A stretch of DNA of 64,000 bases, from positions 62,001 through 126,000 of the forward strand of contig JAHQIW010003833.1 of the NCBI GenBank assembly GCA_019055375.1. Direction: 5' to 3'. Source of the stretch: Parelaphostrongylus tenuis. Taxonomy: Eukaryota; Nematoda; Chromadorea; Rhabditida; Metastrongylidae. Under the pieces are notes generated by a model. That model was given only the letters and a program-made list of their open reading frames with translations, was not told the DNA's origin and ran no database searches. The first letter of the stretch is position 1; every line of letters begins with the position of its first letter. Shown one piece after another: positions 1-12,843 of the stretch. The position numbers and the translations under genes are program-made.

Positions 1-47
1 GACATCTAACTGTCGAGGAATCACAACGAATTCTCCACCCTTATCAC

Positions 48-2480
48 TAAATGATTACAAAAAATGACAGAAAATTTCCTAGTCAGTCGTTTATGGCCTC
101 ATCGTCCAGTCTACTTCAAATAAGAATTGGTTTCCCACTACTTATATGTATTTTAATGTTTTAACGCATTTCGTACAAAAATTTCGTGGCTTTATCGTTC
201 TGAGTAAAATTCGCTAAATGTCATATTTTGATAAAATCAGGAAAAAATTTGCTATTCTTTTCTCAAAGTACTGCGCTTCATACGCCTTATCGAAATTTCA
301 ATGTAGACAATTGATGCAGTCCAGATGAAACCTATGTACACGGATTGAACTCTTGTCAAAGTGATCATGTGAATATATCTGAAATTGACTAAGTCAACAA
401 AAAGGTGAGTTACAGAAAACTTCTTTATAAATCAATGCATAGCTGAGCTTTTCACGCATCAACACACTTTGTTTATAATCAATAAGACTTGTTTTTTACT
501 TAATGGTTTTCTAGCGGTGGTATGATGTTACAGATATACCCAATAATACTGAGTGATCTTCAAAACACTGACGTCGGAACCGAACCCGCCCCTGGAGAGA
601 GTGAAATGCGGGTTCGATTCCCGCCTGACTCAAAGTCTTGCACATCACTCAATATCGTTGGATGTACTCTGATTCGGCTGGTAGAGCTGCTTGCAGCGCC
701 TGTGATAAAGAAGATGTCAGCCCAGGTCTCTCCTCAGACTTCAGGAAAAAATTTCTATTCACCAATTATGAACATGTCAGAGAGAATTTTAATTTATCTT
801 GCACGACTTTTTTTTGAAGACGGGACGTCGAAAAAATAGTGGTTTCTAATAGCAACTGCACTGAAAAGAGGTTTTGTGTAGTCAAAATACTGCTGTTTAG
901 CCACCAATCTCAGAACGACGGACTAGCTTCAATACAAGTATTTGTCCCAAACATAATGTAGTTTTGTTCGTGATATGCGTATTGATTGACTCGCGCCACT
1001 AATCAATAGACGGTCAAGTAATGCCATTATCGCCTCTTCTTCGTTATACTTGGTAGCAGGTTACATCTGGCAAGATATTTATGCTTAGTTCAAGGAAAGC
1101 TATTGTGTCACTTACACTATCTATTGAATTTTTTGGCGTTGAAACTTTGGCTTTTGACTTCCGAGTAGATCTCGTCGATACCCGATTGTTTGCATTCAAA
1201 GCGACCGATCCACTTTGATAGCACATGAATCCATGAGTGTTTTTGCTCTGATAACAGATAGTACTTTAGTTGAATTTCAGTAATGAAGTAAACTATCGAA
1301 AACTCTTCGCCAATTAGAAATGCAGAGTAAGAATAACGCTTACTCAGAAATCAATCTTCTTCAAATACAGCAAATGAATGATAACCTTGTTCACTACAAA
1401 AAGCAGCGTTATCGTAATTCACGGAGGAAATCGACGATGACGTCAGATAAAGCAACAAGCACAGAAATGGTCTCATTTATTATTTACCCACATCGATCTA
1501 CGTCACTTGTATGGCAGATTACTTTTGACATTTGTTGGCTCATATTCCGCTAAGGAAGACGGTGCCCCAAATCTTTTCAAGCTTTCTCAGTAGAGTTCCT
1601 GATGCTTTTTTTGCACAAACAATGAAGTAACACTGAGCATTAGTTGTTAACTTAGCAAAAGGAGGAGATTTAAAAAAAGCAGAGACATTTTTATTCCGAA
1701 ATTTCTTCTATTTACATCGTTAGCTACGATAAAAAAAAAGCGAAATACTGATGTGAGAAACAAAAAGATAATCTACAATAAGTCATTCAAAGCAACCTGT
1801 GATATCTGGTCTAATTTCATTGTCGCTTGAAATCAGAAATGATTTAGAGATAAACAATTAGCTTCGTCTCTATGAACTGGTTTATCGCTAAGACAATTCT
1901 AGTGTTCGGCTCGAGAAATAACAAAAACAATGAATTTGAAAGACCTAAAATGGCTTAAAAGGGCCATACTTACTCTACCAACGCGTGAGGATTAAACCTA
2001 TGTCAGAAGATGTAGTTGTCTCAGAAGAAATAAGGTTGCAAGGTGGCAGACTTGCTGCTAGTTCACAAGTAACGGTAATTGCCTCCTGTAGATTGAGGAT
2101 ATTGAAAATTGGCAATACTCGAAATTTTTGGCGTTCTTCCTACATTTTTCGCAGTGTTATGATGTTTCATCCATACCTAGGAGAAATGAGCGGTCAGCAA
2201 AAATACGACCTCAGGCGCTAGTCAAACCCACGTTGCATTCATACCTGAGACTCGTGGTACCACTACACCACCAAGGTACACTGTAAAAATGCAGTGAAAA
2301 TGCTAGAAATTTCGACTATTACCTATTGGAATAGTTGTCAGTTCAACTGGGTTTATAAAGCAAAATCGCATAACCGACCGAACCTGTTAAAAGTTGTTGG
2401 CTGACAGCTAACATAGAGATGTTGAAGAATGAGTGGTGGCGCAAATGGGCTTTGGTGGTGTAGTGGTAGCACACGTCTCG
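48..2480 (+). repeat. R1 duplicated cassette, copy 1 (partial)
   Basis: From about base 48 the sequence matches 27,890-29,400 in the same orientation, and 39,950-37,570 and 47,130-46,000 in reverse. Left of base 48 the match stops, so the half of the cassette encoding the PTP domain is missing and only the 5' exon side remains. The right side runs past a block shared with copy 3 (about 1,560-1,840) into a degraded palindromic tRNA-like element. Around 528-632 there is a shrunken inverted pair of tRNA-like sequences, GAACCCGC facing GCGGGTTCGATTCCCGC. Boundaries were judged by eye and are approximate. Confidence 0.7.
1116..1234 (-). pseudogene. Relic of the first exon of the PTP-like gene (R1 copy 1)
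   Basis: On the minus strand this corresponds to the first coding exon of the PTP-like gene at 38,671. It has the same ATG context, a basic stretch rich in Ser, Lys and Arg, and a GTAAGT donor at its end. A frame change after the start means the homologous stretch (NNRVSTRSTRKSKAKVSTPK) is no longer in frame with the ATG. The downstream domain exons are absent because this cassette copy is truncated at about base 48. It is therefore a dead fragment. Confidence 0.55.
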
Positions 2481-2490
2481 GTATGGATTT
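2165..2490. mobile_element. Palindromic tRNA-pair element, degraded copy
   Basis: A leftward tRNA-like arm (around 2,195-2,280, with CCACTACACCACCAAGG) and a rightward arm (around 2,448-2,490, TGGTGGTGTAGTGGTAGCAC) face away from each other. They are joined by the same core seen at 21,430-21,600 and 37,690-37,940, including GCTAACATAGAGATGTTGAAGAATGAGTGG-like sequence. The arms have lost parts of box B. It lies at the edge of R1 copy 1, just as the intact copy at 37,568 lies at the edge of R1 copy 3. Confidence 0.6.
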
Positions 2491-2499
2491 TTCGAGGCT

Positions 2500-4098
2500 A
2501 TTACTTACGTTTCGTTTGCAGTTTAGCTACGTTTCGACGGTCTCGCCGTCATTAGAAGCACTCGTTCTCAATGTTGAAGGGAATATCACTCCAGCACCAA
2601 ATAAAATTGTGTCTGCCAACGTAATTACAGTCGATGCATTTCGGCTGGTACCAGCAATATATATCACCTTTCCAGTACTAGAAGTGTCATATCAGGCCTT
2701 ATGAAGGTTTGAAACATTTTGTCAAACTGCATTACCTTTCAGTTGATTCTGAAACCTCGCTAGTTACATTCAGTATATATAGACTTTGAGAGTGTTTTTA
2801 GCCTTTCTCGAGTTGTTACGTTACATTTAAATCGGGCTCACGTACGGAGGCTTCGAAGAACATTATTTATAGAAAAAAGTCGAATGGAAAGTGATATCTC
2901 AAAATTTACGGGGTAATATACAGAGAGCATCGTGTTAGCTCTAAAATTTAAATCATAATGGGTAACACAAACAGAACTGAGAGCAAAAGAACATGATGGA
3001 AGAAAGTTTCGAATGATTAGTGATAAGCGACAAATGATGAATGATAACCGACAATGATAAAAGAAACAGAAGTACTGTATGATTCCTTTCCACTGGGTAA
3101 ATAGTTCGTGCATATGACAACTATGGGCTGGCTTCGGGTCGTTTTTCGTCCACAAAGAGCTGACGCCGATTGCAGAAAGCTTAAAAAAGAATCCATGTCA
3201 ATGTGTCATACTGTTATATAGTCCTGTCAGAATTTAATCGCAAACGTGAGCAAAAATATGAAATTTTGATGCTTTCGTTAGACGAGAGGGAATGAAGAAA
3301 CGATCCTTTCCCCTGGACAAGAACTTTTCAAAGAGATTTGCCTTTTTGTCGAAACAAAATTATGTTTCAACGCCCCTTTTCCCACCTTTTTCTTATCATT
3401 ACCATGTTTATTTTTGCTTATGGCTCACCAAACCATCCATCCCTCCGGGGTCGGTAAACTGGTACCAGATTGGTCTCAGACTTGTCTGGGAGGAGGATAA
3501 GCAGCACTGACTCAGTTCAGCGGGAGGGGTTGAAAATTGAAGACAAATGTATGGCTCATCCCTAAGGGACTGATCAACGCCGAGAGCTTCATCGTTTATT
3601 CTTTATCATGCTTATGTTTTGCTAGACAAACCTCTTTCCGCGCAGTGCTAGTGCTCGTTTGATAAGTCAGGTCATGCGAACTCAATGAACGCGTTTGTTT
3701 TTCTAAAAGGTTTTTTGCAGAAAGACAAATGAACAGTTTCGTGTTTTACGCACGAAAATGTCGTGCAGGACAGAACTTTTTTCGCTTGGTATTTGAACTT
3801 TCGAATGATTACCAACATATATATGAAAAGTACTAGTCCAGCAAAAAAATGGCTTCTTCATTACCTTTTGTTCAACGAAAAAGTACCAAAGTTTTTGACC
3901 TTAATCGTAGGATCACCTTGAAGTAAAGTCACAATATTATTAGCCAAAGTCCTGAGAAGGAATTCTTGACAGCTTTCATGATATCTCACGATTAATAAAT
4001 GCTTTCAGTACTTCTCATAAAAAGTTAACTCAGGCTATAGTTCATTTATAGATGGATTGAGAAATGCATTTCTAAGGATTAACAAACCTCATTCTTAC
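2500..4098. other. Interval without a supported gene
   Basis: Apart from a SINE fragment at 3,424-3,605 I see no exon chain here. A minus-strand stretch near 3,925-3,951 could code for a helix similar to a TOG-domain repeat and might belong to the CEP104-like gene. Its phase does not join the preceding exon, so I do not include it. Confidence 0.4.
3424..3605 (+). repeat. SINE-A copy, 5' truncated
   Basis: The sequence contains the SINE-A body: CACCAAACCATCCATCCCTC, then GGTAAACTGGTACCAGA, GGAGGATAAGCAGCACTGAC, and a tail ending in CTGATCAACGCCGAGAGCTT. The tRNA-like head is missing. Other copies in this window are at 15,400, 15,785 (reverse), 31,648, 32,700, 36,100 (head only, reverse) and 42,766. 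Confidence 0.75.
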
Positions 4099-7000
4099 CC
4101 AACAGAAGGTCCACATGGATGGATCTAAGAACTGTGTCGCGAAGATGTGCCATTGTCATAAGAATTTCCTTTGCCTAAAGCGAGCTTCGTCTCATTGAAC
4201 TGACAAGATTAGATGATATCAGAAGTAACTAAGGTGATTCGGAAAATTTCTCATCTGGAGAGAAAATCCATGATAATCAGACTGAGCCAGGGTCAAATTA
4301 TTGTTCACGCCCTTTCATTGTGCAACTACGGGAAAATTTTTACATTGGTGACTCTTCAAATGGGAAATCTTCTTGTGCGTAATTTTTGTTTTCCAACTCA
4401 AATCTGCATAAACACATGATAAGTTCATATTTTTTGAGGAGTAGTTGAATAATAGTCATATGAAATACTTTTTCGGCTTGGTTGTGGATCAGCGCTTTGC
4501 TCCTTTGGCTCGCCAGATCTATCAGCATCGCTTCGTACTCAGTCAGTCTCTGAGTAGCCCTCAAGCACACCGTCGCCTCGACCTCTCGACCGTCCTAAGC
4601 AAAGATCATCATTTTGCCTAATCAATCGCATCTCAGTGTAGCATATAATGACGACTCCACAAGTTCTTTTTAGAATCAATCAATCTTAGTCCTAGTGAAG
4701 AAGAATTTACGTCTATAAATATGTAAAATCTCTTGCTGAGCCTCGCTGTTGCATTCGCTAGCAGTTTTCCTTGATGAATTTTGATTTTTGATTTTAGCAA
4801 ACGTATATCGTCAGAGAATGCGTGCAGAGATAATCGGTCGAGTAACTTAGTGTGATATTCGAAGTCATCACAACACTACTTTTAGTCAATGGGAGAACCT
4901 GTAGTGAAGACTTCAGAACGTCCTAAGGAGCCCCACAAAATAATTAATTGCCTGATTAGCTTACACAGTCCTTCAGTACCACTACTCTATATTCCTATAT
5001 AACGGTAAGTAGTGAAACGTCTGAAAAAAGGACTAAATGTTGGGCGATGTAAAATTTTTTCAAACTGGATTAGATTAACACCTCCACGACATGTCATGGA
5101 GAGGGTGTGTACATAGGGCACCTGAATCTTGTTCAAACACTAACTTTCATGCTCTTGACGAAGTGAAAAGTCAAACAAACTGATGTGATTACCTCATACA
5201 AAAGAACAAGCAGGAAGGCCAATACTCGCCTATTAAGATTCTTCATATTGACATGTGTTGCGCGTCCTGAACTGTTAATCTCAATCAGAGAGTAGACCCG
5301 AAAGAGTAGTGCTAGAGGGATCCTCACAAGCTGTTGCTCGACCTTGTAGATCGGAACAAAATTTCCCTATATCTATTTGAAAACTTCTAGGACGACAACG
5401 ATTCTTCTGAGAGCATCGAATACTGGGATCAGCCAGCGAGAACTGTGTAAGAGGCCTAATTAGTCATTGGGATATGTCAATTGAGCTAAATTTCTCATAA
5501 GACTTGCGAGGAAAAATCGTGTCAGAAAATGTCGTTGGCATAGATTTCTTCTTCTATTCTACCTTCATCCATTTCGCCTAATCACACAGGGTTCCTTCAC
5601 CTCCTTTGGCTATCCCATGCCCTCAAATAACAATTTATAAGAGTATTAATGCTATCAAGTAGTTCTTACCAGCAGATGTACCTAATCAGAACATTCGCGC
5701 GTCCATTATAAGTCTTGACTAGGACTAATCCACGGCTAACATTGGCCTAGGATGGTATTAGGTTGATTCTGTCGTTTCTTTTTTGTTATTTTCACTAATT
5801 TACAATAAATTTGTTTCTTGGTATTTTTTATCGTGTTTTATGTCAACGCAAAGCTTGTGATTTCGAGATACTAAGTGAGCGGACGATTTTTCTTTTTGTA
5901 ATTCTGTAGAATATTCTTTTACTTTAGAATGAACGCTTCAAAACTCATGTCATAAAAGTTTATTAAACGTTACACTTTGGTCATTTTGCCACCAAAACGA
6001 CACAACTTTGTTAACCACAAGGCGGCTGGTCTACTAACTACACATCAAAATCGGTTGCGACACCTTCATCGAAGCTACGTCAAAACAGCGCTCGTCAACT
6101 TATTCCGCGTCTGACATTGCTAAAGATCGAAGAATCAAGAGGGCACAATTAATTCATCCACCGTGTATTTCAGATGCTACTTCAAGTAACTGCGATATTC
6201 TTAGGTCATTGTAACATTCCTTGACAGGAATACGCTTTGCCAAAGTCGACGATGTGATAAAGTCGACGATGATAAGATGTACTCATTCTAGAGTAAGAAA
6301 AATATATGAAGTTACAATAAACAAAATGGTTTGCATATTTAGAATCTCGAGTTCACGAGCTTGCAAATGACATCAAACATGTTGAAAATGCCAAAAAAAA
6401 GTTTATTGATAAATCAAAACCTATCAAAACTAACAAATTAATTTAATAGATTCACTGCAATTAGGTAAAATAATTTTGAAAAATACGACAGAACTTACTT
6501 TCCAGTCTAATATGTTACTTTGGAAATGTCTTCGAATCAATCAAACCGTTAGCAGAAGCGAATATTTTGATTGCTTCAAACATTTGTTCGACGCATTACC
6601 CATCGATGCACTTATTGCAATAAATAAAGCAATAAAGAAAACTATCAAGTGACGCTATTTCAAATATTTCTCTCAAACAAGCAATTATTTGCGGCCACGT
6701 TTTATTCTGTTCTCTCAATCAGATGTGAAGCTATCTGGAAGTATTTGATTCTCACCGTATGATCCTTCCGTATTTTCTCACTTAGCACTTTCTTCACCAC
6801 TCTTACGGTCGTCAGTGGGTCCCCTGCTAGAGCGCTATTGCTCGTGTACATCCCATCACCATAGCTGAACTTAGAACATGTCAATATGCAAATTTCCTTT
6901 GGAAACCTCAATTTCACGGAAACGTACTTTAGAATAACGATGAAAAAAGCTTTATTGGAAATTCATTTTTATTTGCATTATTTTTGTAATGCGATGTTCG

Positions 7001-10000
7001 AAAAAGACGAGCAATAAATGTGTAGTCAAATAGGAACCGATGAAAACTTCTTACGTAGGTTCAATGACCAAAACTTACTAGCTATAACGACCAGGTGGAC
7101 GAATTAGTGTAGGTGTTGCGTTTCTGCTAGTGGCCCCATCTGAAAGGTTGAATAAGGGCTATTCACGGCTAATTAAATAAACATTAATAGACTCTGAACA
7201 ATGCGTTTTGCTGTATGATTGGAGCGCGATATCTTTGTGTATCGAAATCCGTCTATATTATTTTGAGACTCGAAAAATGTGCAGTGAACTGATTACATGG
7301 TTCCTATGACATACTTGATCGTTCAACATATAGTAATTTCGCCTTTCAGCCATTGTTCATAAAATGTTCAAGTTTTGAAAACCATAGTAGTAAACTTTTT
7401 TCAAGCTTATTCACGCTCTAACAAGGAGGTTAAAAAATTCTTTGATAATTTTCTCTATTCTTCTAATCACTAGTAATGAATTGAACTGAGTAATTGCCAC
7501 TGAATTGAATTTTTTCTTTCAAAAACCTCTAGATTTGTAATACCGCTCACTGTCTCCATCGTGAGAAAGTGGGTAGCCAAGTACAGTTAGCTTCTCAATT
7601 CCGACCTAAATTATATTAGAATAATGTGGTAGCGTATTTTAAGCCTTTCAAAGGTCTGGTATGGTATTTATAATGCTAGACGTACGTTTCGACTTTCTCT
7701 CGAACCTTATCAGTAACACATGTTCTTCGGTTCAACCGTTCCCCTTCAACTAAGAGTAACGGTGCAGAACATGCATCACTGCTCGTTAATGCTCGTTAAG
7801 TGAAAAGATCACCTAACATTGCGGTGAAAGGCATGTGCTACTTGAGGCTAGCTAGAAAGCTGAAACGTATGTCGCACTAGAAGTGCCACACCAGATCACT
7901 GAAAGGCTTGGAAAGTGCTATCAGATTATATTGAATTTAGAGCGAGGTCTTGAAAACAGTCGAATAGGGAATTATATTAGAATATGTTTTCGAGAAAAAA
8001 TTGATATCAAGTTTCGAACGATATAAATGTTGCTTCAATATGGAGAAGTGTGAAGACTGTGAACTAAAATTTGGTACGGATTCGATGGCCTGTTGATCGG
8101 CTCATGCACAAGGATCCAAAAATACTGACCAGTCGAACCCATGAAGGCGTTTCTGAAAAATTCTCCTGAAAATAATAATGTGCTTTTTGATCATTCCATC
8201 AACCTAGACAGCATATTGCGGACTGACTTAGCTTCCATTCGACCTAAAAAATTCGGCACATCTCCGTATTTAATACATATCGGCTGACAATATTCGGCCA
8301 GACGAGCCGCTTTGTAGTCCACCTCTGCAGAGTCGTCTCCCAAACCAAGAGAGATCTCGATTTTCGAGGCTCAACAACACAAAAATTGATAGTTTTGTTT
8401 AGAATTAAACAGTGAAAACTAAAAAAATAGCATAAATGTGACATAGAAACAAAGTAGCGACAAAAACTTACGCACGAATGGATCCGTCACTTCGAACACA
8501 ACTTTATAGACATTTGATACCATCTCGAGCCCCAATACGATATCGATGGGATACTCCTCACTAGAATTTAGAAGCAGTGCTATCGTACATTTATTACAAT
8601 AGTGCTATACCAGTAATTCAACCGACCTCCCAAATTTTAAAAGTTCATAAATATCTCTTGTGCATGTAATTTCACGTCGCTTTTTCTCAAGGTGCGTAAT
8701 GCGCTCCCGGTGACTGATTGTGGGTTGACAAGACAGAGTCGCATGTGCTTGACTTTTTTTTCGGCCTCACTATCTTTGTAGCTTTAGATTGAATCGTACT
8801 AAGAGTTTCGCACACATCACCACTTGATGTATCATATGTGCAAAAGGATAGATGGATACGTATGTGTACGTCGGTCCAGTCGGCCAAAAAAGAGCCCATT
8901 AAGTCACCTATGAGGCACGTAATCCAAGAATCGAAAAGCTATCCGTACGCACATATCTGCCGAAAATAGTATAAGTGAAGGATCAGCTGTGGAAAGTGTT
9001 TATGATGGCAATCGTGCCTTTTAATCAATCAAAACCCATAAACAACTCAGATCTGCGGTAAGAAGCACAAAGTTTTTGTCAGATATTTCCCTAATATAAG
9101 GAGCTTTCCTTCTCAGCTGTCCAAAGAATATGCTAATGCTTATAGTAGACTTTATTCACTTACTTCGGACCAGAAATCCATCTTCCATTGTCAAATTCGT
9201 ATGGATAATGATCACCGAGTACTAGACATTTCCAACGAATCTCCTGTATTCCTTCACTTCTGCTTGACATAATATCTTCGTTATCGAGTATTACGGTTTC
9301 TCTCTTACAAAATCTATCCGTTTCATGTCAAACATCATAGCACTCTTAATTTTACATGTGCGAACAGTCGGAATAGTCAAGATCAGAGTCAAATCACTCG
9401 TGCTCAGAATCAAAAATTTGTTCAATGAATTTCTGCATGTAATCTCTTCGTCAGCAAATGCGATAGTGTGGACACTATAGTGCCCAACAGTACGGCATTA
9501 TAGCTTTTTCAAAGCCGTATTTTGAGGCCTTTCTTGTTCTTCTAAGGCTTTTTCCCGTTGTGAACCGCGAACAGAACGACGGACTCAAGAGATTAGTTCA
9601 ACACTCTAAACCTAATTACTGATCACTATAAATAGTTTCTGATTACCATGCGGCACCCAGCCACGTTGTGATTCATGAAAAGTGACGAGAAAGAACGCGT
9701 AGAATATCACCTTTTTAAAAGTAACAATTCGAACTTGTATTTCACTGCCATGCTTAAGCGAAGTTCTTCGGAATGTACAATTATGTCATAAATACTTTTC
9801 AGTTCAGTGCGTGTGCTTTTGCTTGAAAGCCATTTGGACTTTCTTTCAAGATTAATGCTGGTGATTTACTAAAAGTACCTTGTATATTAGCTAAATTTAC
9901 TCTAAACTACTCTGAACACGTATATCTTTGCTATCCTTAGCTTACATGTACTCGTAAACTGGATTCTTCTTCATTTGGATTTCCTCTATCACTTCTGATC

Positions 10001-10036
10001 CGAAATCTAAAGTTAGGCACTTGATATTTGTAGCTT
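4099..10036 (-). CDS. CEP104: CEP104-like centrosomal/ciliary-tip protein (multi-exon, 3' end not found)
   Basis: CEP104 family proteins bind microtubule plus ends and ciliary tips. Minus-strand exons with agreeing phases: 10,036-9,946; 9,301-9,164; 8,560-8,472; 8,369 to about 8,200; 8,165-8,130 (or a shorter form); 7,605-7,527; 7,139-7,079; 6,864-6,756; 4,594-4,469; 4,174-4,099. The exon from 9,301 has the first plausible Met at 9,270. The exons from 9,270 to 7,527 match the CEP104 N-terminal jelly-roll domain (YPIDIVLGLEMV against FPQEIVLQMV; PSKIEISLGLG against SSKIEFYIS). Those from 6,864 to 4,099 match its coiled coil (DPLTTVRVVKKVLSEKIRKD; AKEILMTMAHLRD against AKEKKQQMEQYRA). The family comparison is from memory. 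Unresolved: the 8,369/8,165 junction, whether the 10,036 exon belongs, and the 3' exons (TOG domain and zinc fingers), which I could not find. Confidence 0.7.
5193..5366 (-). CDS. Candidate exon of unknown family
   Basis: A 58-codon open stretch on the minus strand lies between a TATAG acceptor and a GAG/GTAATC donor, both in phase 0. It encodes a hydrophobic, helical-looking sequence (LALLFRVYSLIEINSSGRAT). It lies between two phase-0 exons of the CEP104-like gene and could be inserted without breaking the frame. Doing so would interrupt a stretch that aligns well with the CEP104 coiled coil, so it may instead be a cassette exon or chance. I do not recognise the sequence. Confidence 0.2.
7640..7960. 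repeat. Repeat family C fragment (non-autonomous transposon-like)
   Basis: Shares blocks with 25,110-25,230, 32,290-32,690, 33,000-33,180, 36,215-36,600 and 50,300-50,720. The signatures are a GAAAGGCTTGGAAAGTGCTATCAGAT-type end and a CGTTTCGACTTTCT...ATCAGTAACA block, with short inverted motifs inside. It lies between exons of the CEP104-like gene. No coding capacity was seen. Confidence 0.5.
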
Positions 10037-12314
10037 CTAGGCAAAACAATTCATAATTTTGATAGGATAATTTATGAATTGACTACAACTCATACAGGCC
10101 ACTCTGCCTCGCTTATACGTACCATCGATGTCTCCCCGCTACTCCCATTGTACCTTTAGCTCGGTGGGTAGGTTTTTCTGATTATTTTATTAATGATGCT
10201 ACTGTTATTTTCTATGTTCCCTGTAAGTTTCCTAATGCATGTTTTCGTGTCATTTGAACATTTTGTGGGTTAACGACAAAAGTCTCGTGAACCACATATC
10301 TACACTGTTGCGCTGCCAGTCGTTTGCAATTGGTTTCATCAAATGTTCAAAATGTAACTTGAAATCCATGTCCTCCGCTCGTATACACGTCTATGTGAGA
10401 ACAACATAGTCGAGTAGAGTCGCAAGACGAACATACTTATGTGAAAAGCTGCTTTTTGTAAAACTTTGCTGAGCAGAGAATAGTTGTTGATCCGCTCTAG
10501 CTGAAGCATCTCCGTTGAAAAGTTACCGGATAGATGCATAAATAATTTTAAAAAAAACAGAAGGGATGATGATGAAAAGAGATCGACCACTGCTAGTCAC
10601 TGACTCTCACACTACACCAGCACGACATGAGTGGAATTAACTCATTTTTAGCCTTACGTGTCTCAGAGAACGAAGACAAAATGGCAAAACGCTAAGACAG
10701 TATCATAAAAAATTTTAGAAGTAGCAACCATGTATGATAATCGAATAAATGTATGTCAGCCAAGACAAATGACATAAAATTAGAAAAAAGTACTTTCTAG
10801 AAATAATTTCAAGCAGTCAATAACGAAAAATGAATAAATAATAACAAAAAGCAATCGGAAAGCAAAAGTGCCATTACGAGGCAGATGTGACGTTGTCAAG
10901 AGCAGGTCTCTAGGCAGCCGCATTCTGACTCAGACAGAATAGACAACTCTTAAAATGGAACATTAAAATGATGAACACATTCTGCATGTTTCCTATGATG
11001 TGACAAGCTTAGATTTCGCTGAATTCTAATACTTCTGCTGCTGGCTTTCTCAATATCACTTCTGCTATACAATAGTAAGACGTTGTCGATGCGGAATAGT
11101 ATTTCTACGAAAGATTCCCTAGTAAGAATGGCCTTAGTTTGGTACGATTACAGTTGAATCTCAATATCACTCTCCTCCTTAAGGCGATCTAAGCTTCTTA
11201 ACATAATCAGAGAAACTGCTTGCTGAGATTCCACATCGTAACGCTACACTTATGGCTAACTGTAAAAAATGTACAAAGTAGATGTACGGACTAGATGCTG
11301 GAGTTCGATGTGTGTTACTAAAGGATCGAGCTTCTAGGATCAAATATGGGTCGGATTCTTTACCAAAATCCCGATCGGCGACCACGTGTGGTCTCCACCT
11401 TGGCTCTATCTCATGAAGTCGAGGTATTCGTCAGATAACTAAGCGGTCAATAGTAAGGTGTGCTCTCCAGTTGTAACACAGGTTCTCAATGGATTCGTAG
11501 TACACAGAAGTCAGTAACTATTTGCAGATACTCTTTATTTTAGGTGACTCTGTCGATATCGCTACCATGGGTAGCTTGTTCAGATTCCACACTTAAAAGC
11601 GCGTTTACCTTGAAGACAACACTGAACCGCATAAATGGTAAGTTAATATAGATTGTCGCTAAATGCATATTATTGGCCATCCGACTTAAGAAAATAAATC
11701 AGCATACGAGTAACACCCACTCATGTTTGCATGGATTTCAATAAATGTGTACGAAATTCTCTGAGAAGCAGCAGAAACAGCCCTCTGAATCTGCTCCAAC
11801 CTCATGAGACATATACGGGGCTTTTTCTCAGAGTTAAACCTGATGTGCATCACATGCGGACTCAACATGCATTAGCTGGTTGAAGATCCTTTTCAAAAAA
11901 TGGAATTTTGGATAAGTGAAAATATTTAGTGCACTGCAGGGTATTAAGGCACCAATCACATCTACTCAAGATGTTGATGGACTCCGAACTCAGACCACTC
12001 AAACACCAACTTTCGTAGATTGAAGCACAATACTGCATGCTGTTAGCTAATGAGCAATAAAATATCGGTTTTGTCATTCATAAATTCATTAGCTTAACGT
12101 CGCGCTGCCTTTTAGTCCGAGCAGAATGTATCTCTACTCCATTCAGTAATTATTTGTCATCAAAGTGATGGAGGTGAAAAGGAGACGTTTAGGAGGCTGT
12201 GAATGGCACAAACAATCCTTTATAATATGATCAAATGATCCCACGCCCTACAAAACCCACTTGCTAGTGCCTTCAGAACATAGACGCAGCTTTTATCAAC
12301 AACCATTGACAACA

Positions 12315-12467
12315 TTTCTCTATTATTCGGGGTATTCGTGTCCCGATGCATATAACAATTGCATTGCCTACCGCAATAGAACATACGACATAGAAAAACT
12401 TAAGGATATGGTCATCAGTCGGGCGTCGCTACGCCACTGCAAGAAGCTTTTGAAAAGAAATAAGTAG
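12315..12467 (+). CDS. Candidate terminal exon, small cysteine-containing protein
   Basis: The end of an open frame reads CPDAYNNCIAYRNRTYDIEK and continues through a Lys-rich tail with one more Cys to a TAA stop. The composition looks coding and would suit a small secreted peptide. I found no upstream exon with a signal peptide and cannot name a family. The start given is arbitrary within the open frame. Confidence 0.2.
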   Translation, partial: FLYYSGYSCPDAYNNCIAYRNRTYDIEKLKDMVISRASLRHCKKLLKRNK

Positions 12468-12765
12468 AATCACATCTACCTAACTAGCGAGATATAATTA
12501 TACTTAGTTGATACAATAATGTGGAATGAATAGAGTCACGCAGATAACTATCACAGACAGAAGAGAACCTGAAAATTTGAAATAGCAGTCACTTGAAAAC
12601 ACGGGGATGATAGAGTAATACATACCCATCTCTACGAAACCCAAGGAAATAACTAAAAATAAATAACTACTAGAGTACCTAGACGTTACTCATATAATAG
12701 ACCTTAGATATGTTGGTCTAATCTGATATAGGGATATGGTATAGATCCGAAAAACACTTTGGCTC

Positions 12766-12843
12766 ATGAAAGAACTGGAAAGAAGAATAGCGAACTTGCA
12801 ACAGACAAGATCAACAATACAGGCACAATACGATAAAAACTCA
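12766..12843 (+). CDS. Candidate exon with coiled-coil composition
   Basis: The open frame begins MKELERRIANLQQTRSTIQA, a heptad-like helix, and the downstream residues lose this character. No partner exon was identified. It could be part of a transposon ORF or chance. Confidence 0.15.

Noticed and set aside
11179..11385. C2-domain exon suggested by a GKESDPYLIL-like reading
   Set aside because: The match is only a short motif, the surrounding sequence does not continue a C2 domain and no neighbouring exon was found.
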